From Bacteroidales bacterium (GTDB taxonomy: Bacteria > Bacteroidota > Bacteroidia > Bacteroidales > UBA932), in the NCBI GenBank assembly GCA_004554455.1, contig SFMG01000008.1, forward strand, positions 20,016-84,015: 64,000 bases of DNA. Direction: 5' to 3'. Below are positions 1-8,960 of the stretch, one piece after another (positions within the stretch are counted from its first letter, which is position 1; the number at the start of each line of letters is the position of its first letter). Made by a program: the position numbers and the translations under genes. The notes beneath the pieces are model-generated. The model worked only from the letters and a program-made list of their open reading frames with translations, had not been told where the DNA came from and did not search any database.

Positions 1-97
1 CAGGAGAGCTCAGGTTCGCCTTTTCCTCCAGGACAGGTGCCTGGGAACAGGCCACACAGGCAGCAAGAGCCGCAAGAAGTGTCAGTCTGATTTTCAT
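1..97 (-). CDS. Lipoprotein, N-terminal fragment (runs off window)
   Basis: The first 32 codons are visible, starting at the ATG at 97 in the TATATATG context common in this window. The translation has a basic N-terminus, a hydrophobic stretch and a lipobox-like ACVACS segment, followed by an acidic region, so it is a type II signal peptide. The gene starts 11 bases after the stop of the SusA-like gene and has the same direction, so it is probably the next gene of the starch locus. In such loci another glycoside hydrolase would be common, but nothing in the visible part shows this. Confidence 0.7.
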   Translation of the reverse strand, partial: MKIRLTLLAALAACVACSQAPVLEEKANLSSP

Positions 98-108
98 ATA
101 TACCTATA

Positions 109-1995
109 TTACTTTAATTTGAAATCGACAACGAGGGCGCTGCGAGGAGCGACCTTTACAGGCGCGGAGAAATCTACGGAGGCTCCGCTCACCACGTCCG
201 TACCGCACACAAGGGCAGGAGAACCTGCACCGCGACGGGCTGCGCCTTCGCAGGTGAACTCGGCATAGTCAGCCCAAGGAACGGTTTCATTGCGGCGGGA
301 GTTGTTCAGGAACACGAATACGACCTCCCCGTCATTGTAACGGAAATAGGCGTAGGTGTTGTCACGACGGAGGAAGTGTATGGTCTTGCCGTTGTGGACG
401 GCACTCGCAGTCTTGCGCCAGTTGAAGAGAGCCTTGGTGTAGTCATGCACCTCGACGGCGACAGGATCCTCCCTCCAGTTCAGCGGGAAATCTATGCGGA
501 GACCTCCGTGGCCCTGCCTGCGGTCGCGGGATACGCCCATCAGCTCGTCTGCATAGAAAATCTGAGGGATTCCCCTGAGGGTTGCCATCATCGCCATCAC
601 CATTTTCTGACGCGGAACGCTGTGATTGAGCACGTCGGCGATGCGGTCGGTGTCGTGGTTGCCCGGGAAAATCATCATATTGGACATATCCGTGTAGTAG
701 AGGTCGTTGGCTACGGCGTCGTAGATCTTGACCAGTCCCTCGTCCCAGTGCACGGTGTCACGAGGCATTCCCTGGCATATTGCGGCCTGCAGAGGGAAGT
801 CCATTATGCAAGGCAGATTGCTGTCGAAGCCGTCACGGTTCGGGTTGCCGCTCTGCCAATAGGCCAGCTGAGGCACGTTGCAGGTCCAGACCTCGCCCAC
901 GATATTGAGATTCGGGTACTCGCTGCGCACGCTCTTGCACCACTCGCTCATAGGATATTTCTCGTTGTAAGGATAGGTGTCCACGCGGAGACCGTCGAGG
1001 TCGGCATACTCTATCCACCACACTGCCCACTGCTTAAAGTACTGGAGCACGAAAGGATTGTCCAGATTCATGTCCGGCATAGAAGTGTCGAACCAGCCGC
1101 CTTCCATATTGGTCTTGTCCAGGTCGGAGCAATAAGGGTCGTTCTGGGCAGAGAAGGCGCAGTTGCTGTGGGTATATTCAGGCCATACGTGAACCCAGTC
1201 TTTGAAAGGCAGGTCGGCCATCCACCAGTGGGCCGCACCGCAGTGATTGGTCACTATGTCCATTATCATTTTGATGCCCTTGCCGTGACATTCTGCCACG
1301 AGATTCCTGTAGTCCTCGTTGCTGCCGAAGCGGCGGTCGATGTGGTAGTAGTCGGAGCAGGCGTAGCCGTGATATGAGCTCGAAGGCTCGTTGTCCTCGA
1401 GCAGAGGGGTGTTCCAGATGGCGGTCACGCCCAGGTCAGCCATATAGTCGAGCTGGCTGCGTATGCCGGCAATGTCACCTCCGTGACGTCCGAAGAAGGC
1501 CTCCTTGTCCACGCTCTCCATATTGCGCGGCACGGCATCGAGGCTCTCGTCGCCGTCCACGAAACGGTCCGGCATGATAAGATATATCATATCCTTTGTA
1601 GTGAAACTCTCCCTCTGCGCAGAGCCTTCGCGACGGGCGGAAATCTCGTACGGAACCTTGAAAGACTCACCGTCCTTCGAGAATACCAGATAATAGGTGC
1701 CGGGAGCCGCGGTACTGCACACGTCCACGTCAATGAACAGATAGTTTGGACTGTCGGCCTTGTGGACGGCCTTGATATCGACACGGATGTCACCCTCGAG
1801 GGCGACGTCGTAAGAGGAGATTTCCGGGCCCTGGACCAGGAGCTGGAGAGGGGTTTTCATTCCCACCCACCAGCAGAGAGGTTCCACACGGTTGACCTGG
1901 TCGCGGGTAGCATCCGCAACGCTGTCAGGATTGAAACTGCCGGAGCATCCGGCGATTGCAAGGGCTGCAGCAGCCATAAGGTATATCTTTTTCAT
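109..1995 (-). CDS. susA: GH13 neopullulanase/cyclomaltodextrinase, SusA-like
   Basis: A 628-residue lipoprotein starting at the ATG at 1995; the longer open frame upstream lacks a signal peptide and was not used. The lipobox is AIAGC with Cys17. An N-terminal cyclomaltodextrinase-type beta domain (about 30-125) precedes the GH13 barrel. The four GH13 motifs are visible: DIVTNH (246-251), GLRVDTYPY with nucleophile Asp339, GEVW with acid/base Glu368, and PGNHD with Asp448. A C-terminal beta domain follows. Length and domain order resemble Bacteroides SusA, which cleaves maltooligosaccharides in the periplasm. Whether this copy sits in the periplasm or on the surface cannot be told from the sequence. 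The gene lies close behind a second GH13 gene. Confidence 0.85.
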   Translation of the reverse strand: MKKIYLMAAAALAIAGCSGSFNPDSVADATRDQVNRVEPLCWWVGMKTPLQLLVQGPEISSYDVALEGDIRVDIKAVHKADSPNYLFIDVDVCSTAAPGTYYLVFSKDGESFKVPYEISARREGSAQRESFTTKDMIYLIMPDRFVDGDESLDAVPRNMESVDKEAFFGRHGGDIAGIRSQLDYMADLGVTAIWNTPLLEDNEPSSSYHGYACSDYYHIDRRFGSNEDYRNLVAECHGKGIKMIMDIVTNHCGAAHWWMADLPFKDWVHVWPEYTHSNCAFSAQNDPYCSDLDKTNMEGGWFDTSMPDMNLDNPFVLQYFKQWAVWWIEYADLDGLRVDTYPYNEKYPMSEWCKSVRSEYPNLNIVGEVWTCNVPQLAYWQSGNPNRDGFDSNLPCIMDFPLQAAICQGMPRDTVHWDEGLVKIYDAVANDLYYTDMSNMMIFPGNHDTDRIADVLNHSVPRQKMVMAMMATLRGIPQIFYADELMGVSRDRRQGHGGLRIDFPLNWREDPVAVEVHDYTKALFNWRKTASAVHNGKTIHFLRRDNTYAYFRYNDGEVVFVFLNNSRRNETVPWADYAEFTCEGAARRGAGSPALVCGTDVVSGASVDFSAPVKVAPRSALVVDFKLK

Positions 1996-2005
1996 ATATA
2001 TTGTA

Positions 2006-3263
2006 TTACTTGAGTTCAAGGATTCTCCATCCCCAAGGCGACAGAACAGGGCAATTGAGCTCTTCGTCAAAAAGTTCTCCGGTAACAAGGTCCTGCCAGC
2101 GCTGGGCGTCAGGGAGGGCACATTCCGTATATTCTCCGGAGAAGTTGGCCAGTATCATAAGGGTCTCCCGCCTGTCGCTGCGGGTGAAGGCAAACACGTT
2201 TTCAGGAACCCACTGGTCTTCCACGACGGCATATTCGCCACCCTTCTCGCCGCTGCGCAGTGCACTGTGGCTGTGGCGTATGCTGTTCAGACGGGTGTAG
2301 AATTCGGTTTCAGGGGTGGCGTTCCAGCATCTTACAGGATCCTTTTCAAAGAAGAGGAAGCGATGGCGGAAGCCAATCTCCTGGCCCGTGTAGATAAGCG
2401 GCTGGCCCTGAGGCAGGGTGTAGGTCAACATCGCCATAAGAGGGGCGGCAGGGCCCATCCTCTCGAATTCGGTACCCGCCCAGCTGTTTTCGTCGTGATT
2501 GGACGTGAACATCAGTCGGAATGCGTCTTTAGGGAAGAGTTCCGCATCTTCGGCAATATATTGCTTGAGTTCCTCCACTCCGGCCTTGCCCTGGGCTATG
2601 TCGTTGAGCAGATGATGAAGTCTCCAGCTGTAGCTGGCATCGAAGCCGGCGTCGTGGAGCCAGGTTTCCTCTCCCTCCGCGAGGAAATAAAGCTCCTGTC
2701 TGTACTCGGAACGCAGGGCGCTGATGGTTTCGGTCCAGAAATCCTGCGGCACGAGGGAAGCCATGTCGCAGCGGAAACCGTCCACTCCCCTGTCGAGCCA
2801 GAAGCGCATTGCATCCTGCATCGCGCTGCGCATATCCGCATTGCCATAATTGAGCTTTGCGATGTCCGTCCAGTCGTATTCCACTATCGTGTTGCCGAGG
2901 CTGTCGCGGTAATACCAGTCGGCCGGCTTATCAGTCACCCATGCAGCATCCGGGGACGTGTGGTTCGCCACCCAGTCGAGTATGACCCTGAGGCCGAGCC
3001 TGTGGGCTTCAGCCACGAAGGCGTCGAAATCATCGAGGGTTCCGAACTCCGGATTCGGGGTCTTGTAGTCCTTGATTGCATAATAGGAACCGAGGGTACC
3101 CTTGCGTCCCTTCTGGCCTATCTCATAAATCGGCATAAGCCATACTATGTCCACGCCGAGTTCCTTGGCGTACGTTCATCTCATAGACCACGTCGCCGGC
3201 GCTCTCCCTTGCGCAGGATGCCGCAAGAAGGAGAAGAGGGATGATAAAAAGATACTTTTTCAT
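2006..3263 (-). pseudogene. GH13 alpha-amylase lipoprotein, disrupted near the 5' end
   Basis: A start at 3263 gives a clear lipoprotein signal (LLLLAASC) and then DVVYEMNVR, the typical first beta-strand of GH13 enzymes. The frame then changes near 3170. The rest (YAKELGVDIVWLMP onward, about 387 codons to 2006) is in another frame and has DWVANH, GFRCDMAS (nucleophile Asp), LAEGEE (Glu) and TSNHDE, so the catalytic core is intact. About 20 residues usually found between the first strand and the KELGVD helix end are missing. This is therefore a deletion plus frame change, not a single-base error. It could be a real pseudogene or an assembly collapse. A GTG at 3154 would give only a truncated barrel. 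An intact relative would be a surface or periplasmic amylase. Confidence 0.75.
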
Positions 3264-3287
3264 ATATGCTGTTCTGTATGGTTCATT

Positions 3288-4718
3288 CTACTGACCGCAG
3301 TATTTCCTTATCGAGGCAGCCTTGACCTCGAAGTAGTTGTTGCTGCCGGTCTCCAGAAGGCGGTAGTTGCGGTTGCTGCTCCAGGATGCCGGTTCGTCCC
3401 TTATCTCCATATCCTCGCCCGTATCGTTCAGGACCATCCCATCTATGCTCTTCTGCCACTGACTTATCCTCGCCATGGACGCGTCTCTGGACATAATCCC
3501 GTCGTCTGCGACCAGCTCACGAAGGTACTGCTTGTAGAGCGCAGCATACTCCGGGATGTTCAGCAATCTCGGTATCAGACGCTTGGAACCAGCATCCGCG
3601 CCCCAGCGCAGAGGATTGTGGGAGCCGGCATCACCCTGAACCCCGCAGTCCTTGACGGTGCCGAGCGTATTGTCGTAATCGAAAGGAATGAAGTAGAACT
3701 TGTACTTGTACATATCCTTCGAATCGAAGTAAATATAGAAATTGTTCGTGTTGTTCCAATAGTCATCCCACATTCCGACCGCAACGTTCACCGCATAAGT
3801 CTTCAGGAGGAGAGGCACGTCGCAGACCTGGGGAATCCACTGGGCAAAACTCTCGTCACCCTTTCCGGAAAGCTTCTTGATGAAATCCTGAAGCTGGGCG
3901 AGGGCGACTCCGTACTCAGCCACGTTGGTCTTCAGTTCATAAGTAAAAGACTGGCCGGAATCGGTATCGGGGCCGAAGGAACGGTCAAGGGAAGTGAGGT
4001 CGGCTCCCCAGCTGCATTTCCACAAGTAACCGTCGATGTTGCCGAACTGTTCCCTGCGGACCTTGAGGAAGCGGTCGTCAATGGGCTCAATCATCTCGTA
4101 GACACCGTAATAAGTCTCCCGGCTGTCTCCTTCCACCTTGATGTAGAGCTGGCAGTACGCCGCATTTGCTCCGGTCCACACACCGGCCCGGCGGAACAGA
4201 TCGTAGCAGAACAACTCCCTCACGTACATCGGGTCTTCCTTGAACCACTTGAGAATCACCTTTCTGGCTCCGTGGAGCTCGTGCGCATCATCCTTCACGT
4301 ATTTTCGGAAATTAAGCTGGAAATGGCAGTGCTTCCAGTCCGTGTTGTCAGTCTGGTGCATCTGTCCGCCGGAACCTTCCGGTCGCCTGCGGGAAGTGTT
4401 GCCCCTCAGGCGTATCGCGCAGTCGGAGATCTCGGTGACATCGCCGGCCTTGTCATAGCGCACCGAACACACCACGCTCTGCGAAGTGTTGTGATCCGCA
4501 TCATAGTATTGAAGAAGCTTGTTCCACTCCTCGAGACTCACGCTTATGTGAATCTTCGGAACCGTCGTTCCGTCGAACATATATGCGACACCGTCCTTTG
4601 CGGAGTACCCGTTCCCGCCGTTCGGGATGTTCTGGCCATTATCCTTCAAGTCCCCGCAGCAGGAGCATACGAGGACTGAAAGGAGCAATGTCATCAGGAT
4701 GCTTTTTCCATTCATCAT
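3288..4718 (-). CDS. CotH-kinase-like lipoprotein
   Basis: A 476-residue protein with a signal peptide and lipobox (LVCSC). The body resembles the CotH family of atypical protein kinases: an RLRGNTS-type segment near residue 105, a YYGVYEMIEP segment, a DDYWNNTNNF segment and FIPFDYDNTLG near the middle, which match the regions holding the nucleotide- and metal-binding residues in CotH. It lies between two GH13 genes, six bases after the stop of the upstream one, so it is almost certainly co-transcribed with the starch genes. CotH proteins of spore-formers phosphorylate coat proteins; the role in Bacteroidetes glycan loci is not established. The family call is fairly sure, kinase activity is not. 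Confidence 0.75.
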   Translation of the reverse strand: MMNGKSILMTLLLSVLVCSCCGDLKDNGQNIPNGGNGYSAKDGVAYMFDGTTVPKIHISVSLEEWNKLLQYYDADHNTSQSVVCSVRYDKAGDVTEISDCAIRLRGNTSRRRPEGSGGQMHQTDNTDWKHCHFQLNFRKYVKDDAHELHGARKVILKWFKEDPMYVRELFCYDLFRRAGVWTGANAAYCQLYIKVEGDSRETYYGVYEMIEPIDDRFLKVRREQFGNIDGYLWKCSWGADLTSLDRSFGPDTDSGQSFTYELKTNVAEYGVALAQLQDFIKKLSGKGDESFAQWIPQVCDVPLLLKTYAVNVAVGMWDDYWNNTNNFYIYFDSKDMYKYKFYFIPFDYDNTLGTVKDCGVQGDAGSHNPLRWGADAGSKRLIPRLLNIPEYAALYKQYLRELVADDGIMSRDASMARISQWQKSIDGMVLNDTGEDMEIRDEPASWSSNRNYRLLETGSNNYFEVKAASIRKYCGQ

Positions 4719-4724
4719 AGAATA

Positions 4725-7370
4725 TTATCTGAAGTTGACAAGAAGCCTGTACTCACCAGGCTTGAGGGTTTCCGTGTAACTGTCCCCGTTGACGAGAACG
4801 TCCCCAGTGAACGCATCATACCACTGGGCCGAAGTCGGGAGCAGTGCGGTGACATCCTTGGTGACAGTGTTGAAATTGCCCATCAGGCAAAAATGTCTGC
4901 CATCCACCTCACCGAAGAGGAACTTGCCGTATTCGTAGTCCTTGGTTCCTACGTCTGAGCGGAAACCGGCGCCCTTTGTGAAGAACTCCGGATTGGAGTT
5001 CCTGAATTCCAGCAGGGATGCATAGGAATCGTGTAGGGCCTTCCTCTGAGGCACGTCGAGATAGTCCCACTTGACAGGTTTGCGGGATGTGTTGCCGCCG
5101 TTGCTGTCCCTGGAGATATCGTAGCCCAGCTCACCGAACTGCCATATCATCTTCGGGCCGGGAACCATCAGGCAGAACGCAGCTGCAAGGGAGGCACGGC
5201 GCATCTGAAGGGTCAGCGCATCCTCGGAACCATCAGGAAGGCCGGACGGCTTGTTTCCCGGAGTCATCAGCCAAACCTTCTTCAGATCGGGACTGAACCA
5301 TACATCATATGTGCCGCTCTCTGGAGCCTTCATATCCTGGGAGGATGAACCGAGAGTCAGGGAGAACCCTGAATCGAGAGGAAGCTTGGTATTCTTCACC
5401 GATGCCCCGTAATTGTACGCATCGTTCCACGTTCCGTTACCCCTGATCTTGAACGCATCGTCGGCGGAAATAGCCACATTGCAGGCGACGAAGGCATTGT
5501 CGGAAGACTCAAGGGCAATGTCCGGGGCCGCCCAGGACGTCATCGTTCCGCAAATTCCCCATTTCACGGATGCAGGGGCGGCAGATGTTCCGTAGCATAT
5601 CCTTTCCTCGTCGTGACTCTCCATAAATCCCACCCTGTAGCAGTTGGGGTCATACATGTATGAAAGGTCGACGTTCGAACCGGCCACAACCTGGGTGTAA
5701 GCGGAGTTGCAATTGCCCCACATATGCATCCCGGCACTGCCGAGCGCATTGTTCTCCGCATCGACGAAATGCTCGAGTATCACCATCGCGTCAGGGTTCA
5801 CGGACTTGATGTGCTTGCAGTAGCCTGTGAGTATGTCGACACGCTGCTGGTCATAAGAGCTGTCCTTTCCGCTGTTGTTGGTGAATCCCTTGGTGAGGTC
5901 GAAGCGGAAACCGTCAACTCTGTACTCGCGCAGCAGATATGTGAGACTCCTGCGTATGTGTTCCGCGATGACAGGGTCCTGGTGGTTTATATCCTGGAAT
6001 ACCCCGAAACCGTGAGGAGTCACGACATTGTAGTGAGAGTTGAGCGAGGAGACATTGTTTTTGGCCGAGTCCCAATAGAGTCTCGCATAAGGATGTGCAC
6101 CTGTTGTGTGGTTGTAAACTACGTCCACCAGCACGGCGAGTCCCCTCTTGTGGCACTCGTCGACAAACTTGCGGTACATCTCGCGGGTACCGTAAGCCTT
6201 GTCGAGTGCAAAGTATGAGCAAGGGTTGTAACCCCAGCTGTCGTTGCCCTCGAACTCCTGCACAGGCATAAGTTCCACGGCATTGACGCCTAGTTCCTTA
6301 AGGTAGTCGAGCTTTTCGAGAGCCCCTTTTATGTCGCCTGAGGAAGTGAAGTCACGAAGTAGCATCTCGTAGATTACCAGAGAGTTCTCATCCTTGATTC
6401 TGAAATCCTCCACTTCCCAGTTATAGTCAGTCCTTGAAATCTTGAATGCGCTGACACGGTCCTTCGTATCCTCCGGATAGGCCGGAAGATCGGGATATGT
6501 CGATTCCGGAATATACTTGTCATTCCACGGGTCATAGACGATTTCGGCATAAGGATCGTGGATGCGGAATGCCGAATCCCCGTCGCCAACGTAATACTGG
6601 TACATATATTCCTTCTCCGGATCGAGACCGGCAAGCGTAGCCCACCAGCATCCGGACTCTTCATCCCACTTCATCATATAGTCCTTCTCCCTCTTCCATC
6701 CGCTGAACTCGCCTATGACATAGGCATAATCGTGGTGGCTTCCGTCGGAGGCCCTGTCATAGAATGCCAGGGTTACGGACGTATTGTCGGAACCATAGTT
6801 GATTCCTTCCACTGTGCCTGACGGCATTGCCGCATTGACAACGGGATCCGGCACGAAAACCCCTGCCTGATATTTTGTATCGGTAACGGTGAAGAACTGG
6901 TCCGGCTTGGTCTGTTTCGTGCCGTCAGCATTCCTGATCACCAGTGCAACCATCTCGAGCGGCGTCGTTCCTGAACCGAAGAATTCCCTGAGAGTCGGTC
7001 CCAGCTCGAGCTTGTAGGAATTGTCTCCCAGCTTCTCCAGACGGCACTTGTCAGTATTCTCCGTCCATGCAGCCTGAACGAATTTCCACTCCTCGTCGTA
7101 GAATACGCCTATATGGGCATATATGTCCGTCGTACAGTTGAAAAGGGCCGAAGAAATCGCGGATTCGCGGGTAGGGTTGAAATAAATCGTACATGGCTGA
7201 TCGGCATCCGGCGCTTCGGGAGAGAAAGTTATGCCTGAGGCCGCATCGGGCTTGACGACAGGCTTTTCTTCCGGAGCGGGGTCCGGACCGTCATCCGGTT
7301 TCAAACCGTCACCGCAGGATATGAACGTCAGGGCCGCAATGGCCGTCAGGAGATATTTGAACTTGTTCAT
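4725..7370 (-). CDS. GH13 alpha-amylase/pullulanase-like lipoprotein with inserted SusE-type domain
   Basis: An 881-residue protein from the ATG at 7370 (a GTG lies one codon upstream). Lipobox FISC is followed by an acidic GDGLKPDD stretch resembling a surface-export signal of Bacteroidetes. Domains: an N-terminal beta domain (about 45-170), a CBM48-like domain (about 185-275, with YVIGEFSGW), and the GH13 barrel with DVVYNH (about 416), GFRFDL with nucleophile Asp (about 491), ILEHF with Glu (about 533) and MESHDEER (about 583-590). Directly after this last motif a segment of about 105 residues (about 602-707; WGICGTMTSW, FKIRGNGTW, GTYDVWFSPDLKKV) looks like a SusE/SusF starch-binding repeat. 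The barrel then resumes at MRRASLAAAFCL. It is the probable surface amylase, in the role of SusG. Confidence 0.85.
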   Translation of the reverse strand: MNKFKYLLTAIAALTFISCGDGLKPDDGPDPAPEEKPVVKPDAASGITFSPEAPDADQPCTIYFNPTRESAISSALFNCTTDIYAHIGVFYDEEWKFVQAAWTENTDKCRLEKLGDNSYKLELGPTLREFFGSGTTPLEMVALVIRNADGTKQTKPDQFFTVTDTKYQAGVFVPDPVVNAAMPSGTVEGINYGSDNTSVTLAFYDRASDGSHHDYAYVIGEFSGWKREKDYMMKWDEESGCWWATLAGLDPEKEYMYQYYVGDGDSAFRIHDPYAEIVYDPWNDKYIPESTYPDLPAYPEDTKDRVSAFKISRTDYNWEVEDFRIKDENSLVIYEMLLRDFTSSGDIKGALEKLDYLKELGVNAVELMPVQEFEGNDSWGYNPCSYFALDKAYGTREMYRKFVDECHKRGLAVLVDVVYNHTTGAHPYARLYWDSAKNNVSSLNSHYNVVTPHGFGVFQDINHQDPVIAEHIRRSLTYLLREYRVDGFRFDLTKGFTNNSGKDSSYDQQRVDILTGYCKHIKSVNPDAMVILEHFVDAENNALGSAGMHMWGNCNSAYTQVVAGSNVDLSYMYDPNCYRVGFMESHDEERICYGTSAAPASVKWGICGTMTSWAAPDIALESSDNAFVACNVAISADDAFKIRGNGTWNDAYNYGASVKNTKLPLDSGFSLTLGSSSQDMKAPESGTYDVWFSPDLKKVWLMTPGNKPSGLPDGSEDALTLQMRRASLAAAFCLMVPGPKMIWQFGELGYDISRDSNGGNTSRKPVKWDYLDVPQRKALHDSYASLLEFRNSNPEFFTKGAGFRSDVGTKDYEYGKFLFGEVDGRHFCLMGNFNTVTKDVTALLPTSAQWYDAFTGDVLVNGDSYTETLKPGEYRLLVNFR

Positions 7371-7433
7371 CACTAAAGAAAACAGTTTTTTCCAAGGAAC
7401 TCAAGTTTCGCATTTGCGTAACTTGGTAAAATG

Positions 7434-7468
7434 AAAAAAAGGGCGGCAGCGGAAACCCGCCGCCGCCC
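7434..7468 (-). terminator. Rho-independent terminator after the susE-like gene
   Basis: Read on the minus strand there is a 12-bp GC-rich stem (arms at 7457-7468 and 7441-7452, one G-U pair), a 4-base loop and then seven T residues. It starts 24 bases after the stop of the SusE-like gene. It should separate transport/binding genes from the downstream enzymes or lower their expression. Confidence 0.85.
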
Positions 7469-7491
7469 GGGAAGTCACAAGGTCTAGGTCA

Positions 7492-8934
7492 TTATTCGAT
7501 TTTACCTGTTCCTGCGTTGAAGTCGAGAGTAACAGTCTTGCCAGCTGCTACTGGAACAGCCTGCTGATCGCCGCCTGTTGCGCGGTAAACGATCTTGCCG
7601 TCATAGATGTTGAACTCGGACTGCCACCAGTTGCCATCGTTTCCAGGAATCCTGGCATACATGCGGAGGTTACCAGCAGCTGCGGTAGTGGCAGTAGCTG
7701 TCGTACTCTTGGTGAAAGGATATTTGCCCTCATCCCAGCTGCCGAAAGCATCACCCATACCGTAAATTTCGGCAGGCATAACGGTAACCTTGTCACCGGC
7801 AAGGTCAACAATGATGGTGTAGAGGCCGTCATTCTCGACCTGGCTGTTGTTAGGAGTTATGAATCCCTCATTGGTGCCGAGTTTTGCGAAGTCACCGTTC
7901 CATTCCTTCAAAGCGCAGAACTTGAACTCAGTTTTTGTCGTCATATGGCGCACTGCCCAGAACATGCCCTCATGGCTGTGTACAGGAGTCATCTCAACGA
8001 CACCCTCGGATGTCCAATCCCAGTTACCGAAATCATTGCCGATGATGTACATTGTCTCAGGAATGGTAGACTCCTGAGTAAGGTTGACGGTATAGCTGAA
8101 ACCGTCTGCAATGGCACCTGCCTTAGGAGTGAGTGTGAGGGTAAGTTCGTAGAGACCTGCCTTCTCCACTTTGAGGTTGCCGAAATCTGAGCCTACACCA
8201 AGTTTTCCTTCTGCATTTGCACCGAGTGAAACCTCAGCCTTTACGATACCTTCAGCATCGAGGTTTATCTTCCAGCCGTGGCAGGAAGCGAACTTGTACT
8301 CGCCGTTCTTTGCAAGGTTCTGGTCCTTCCATGTCCATACGATAGAACCGTCTTTGTTGACAGTTTCCTCACCGGTAGTGAAGCCCCAGCCGTTCATACC
8401 GCCGCGAACACCGAACTTAGCCCTCTGGACAATAATCTGAGCGCCGTCAGAAAGGTCACCTTTGGCATTGTTGTCGAGCACGATGTGATAGAGACCGGTC
8501 TCGGGAACAGTCATCTTTGGAGCGTTCTCACCTATCACGAGAAGTCCCTGCTGGATCTTCATGTTAGGGTTATCTGCATAGTTCTTGCAATCAGGATCAT
8601 TCTCGTCATAACCGTAGTTCACCTCTGCAAGATTGGCTCCGTAGAACTTCTTGTTTCCAGCGGAATTCTCGATGAGAGCGAACTCCTTGCCACCCTCAAG
8701 ATAGATGTACTTCTCGTACATTCCGGTACGGGTTGACTTGTCCACTTCGTTGATTCCGGCAGACATGGCATTCTTGGACTCCACCTTGTCAGAACCGGTG
8801 GCAGGACCGTAAACATAGAAACCGTCGAGGACGATGTCGTCAAGGTTGATGTCACCTCCGTTCTTGCCTCCGTCGCAGGAGGTAAAGGCGACCATTGCAG
8901 CCAGCATGCTGGCAAAAATCAAAGTTTTCTTCAT
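7492..8934 (-). CDS. susE: SusE/SusF-like outer-membrane starch-binding lipoprotein
   Basis: A 480-residue lipoprotein: signal peptide, lipobox AFTSC, then DGGKNGGD. The rest is a string of beta-rich repeats of the SusE/SusF type. Segments FGVRGGMNGWGF, YIIGNDFGNWDW and IYGMGDAFGSWDEGKYPF mark the start of successive carbohydrate-binding domains, each followed by Trp- and Phe-rich strands (EYKFASCHGW, EFKFCALKEW, WWQSEFNIYDG). In the Sus system such proteins bind starch at the surface and do not cut it. It lies directly after susD, and a strong terminator follows it. SusE and SusF cannot be told apart here. Confidence 0.85.
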   Translation of the reverse strand: MKKTLIFASMLAAMVAFTSCDGGKNGGDINLDDIVLDGFYVYGPATGSDKVESKNAMSAGINEVDKSTRTGMYEKYIYLEGGKEFALIENSAGNKKFYGANLAEVNYGYDENDPDCKNYADNPNMKIQQGLLVIGENAPKMTVPETGLYHIVLDNNAKGDLSDGAQIIVQRAKFGVRGGMNGWGFTTGEETVNKDGSIVWTWKDQNLAKNGEYKFASCHGWKINLDAEGIVKAEVSLGANAEGKLGVGSDFGNLKVEKAGLYELTLTLTPKAGAIADGFSYTVNLTQESTIPETMYIIGNDFGNWDWTSEGVVEMTPVHSHEGMFWAVRHMTTKTEFKFCALKEWNGDFAKLGTNEGFITPNNSQVENDGLYTIIVDLAGDKVTVMPAEIYGMGDAFGSWDEGKYPFTKSTTATATTAAAGNLRMYARIPGNDGNWWQSEFNIYDGKIVYRATGGDQQAVPVAAGKTVTLDFNAGTGKIE

Positions 8935-8960
8935 AATTGGATTATTGTTTATTTGGTTGT

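Noticed and set aside
109..2121. Longer start for the SusA-like gene (42 extra codons)
   Set aside because: The extra region overlaps the preceding GH13 gene and hides a clear lipoprotein signal starting at 1995.
3150..3263. Programmed frameshift in the GH13 gene
   Set aside because: About 20 conserved residues are missing at the junction, which a ribosomal frameshift cannot restore, and no slippery sequence is seen.
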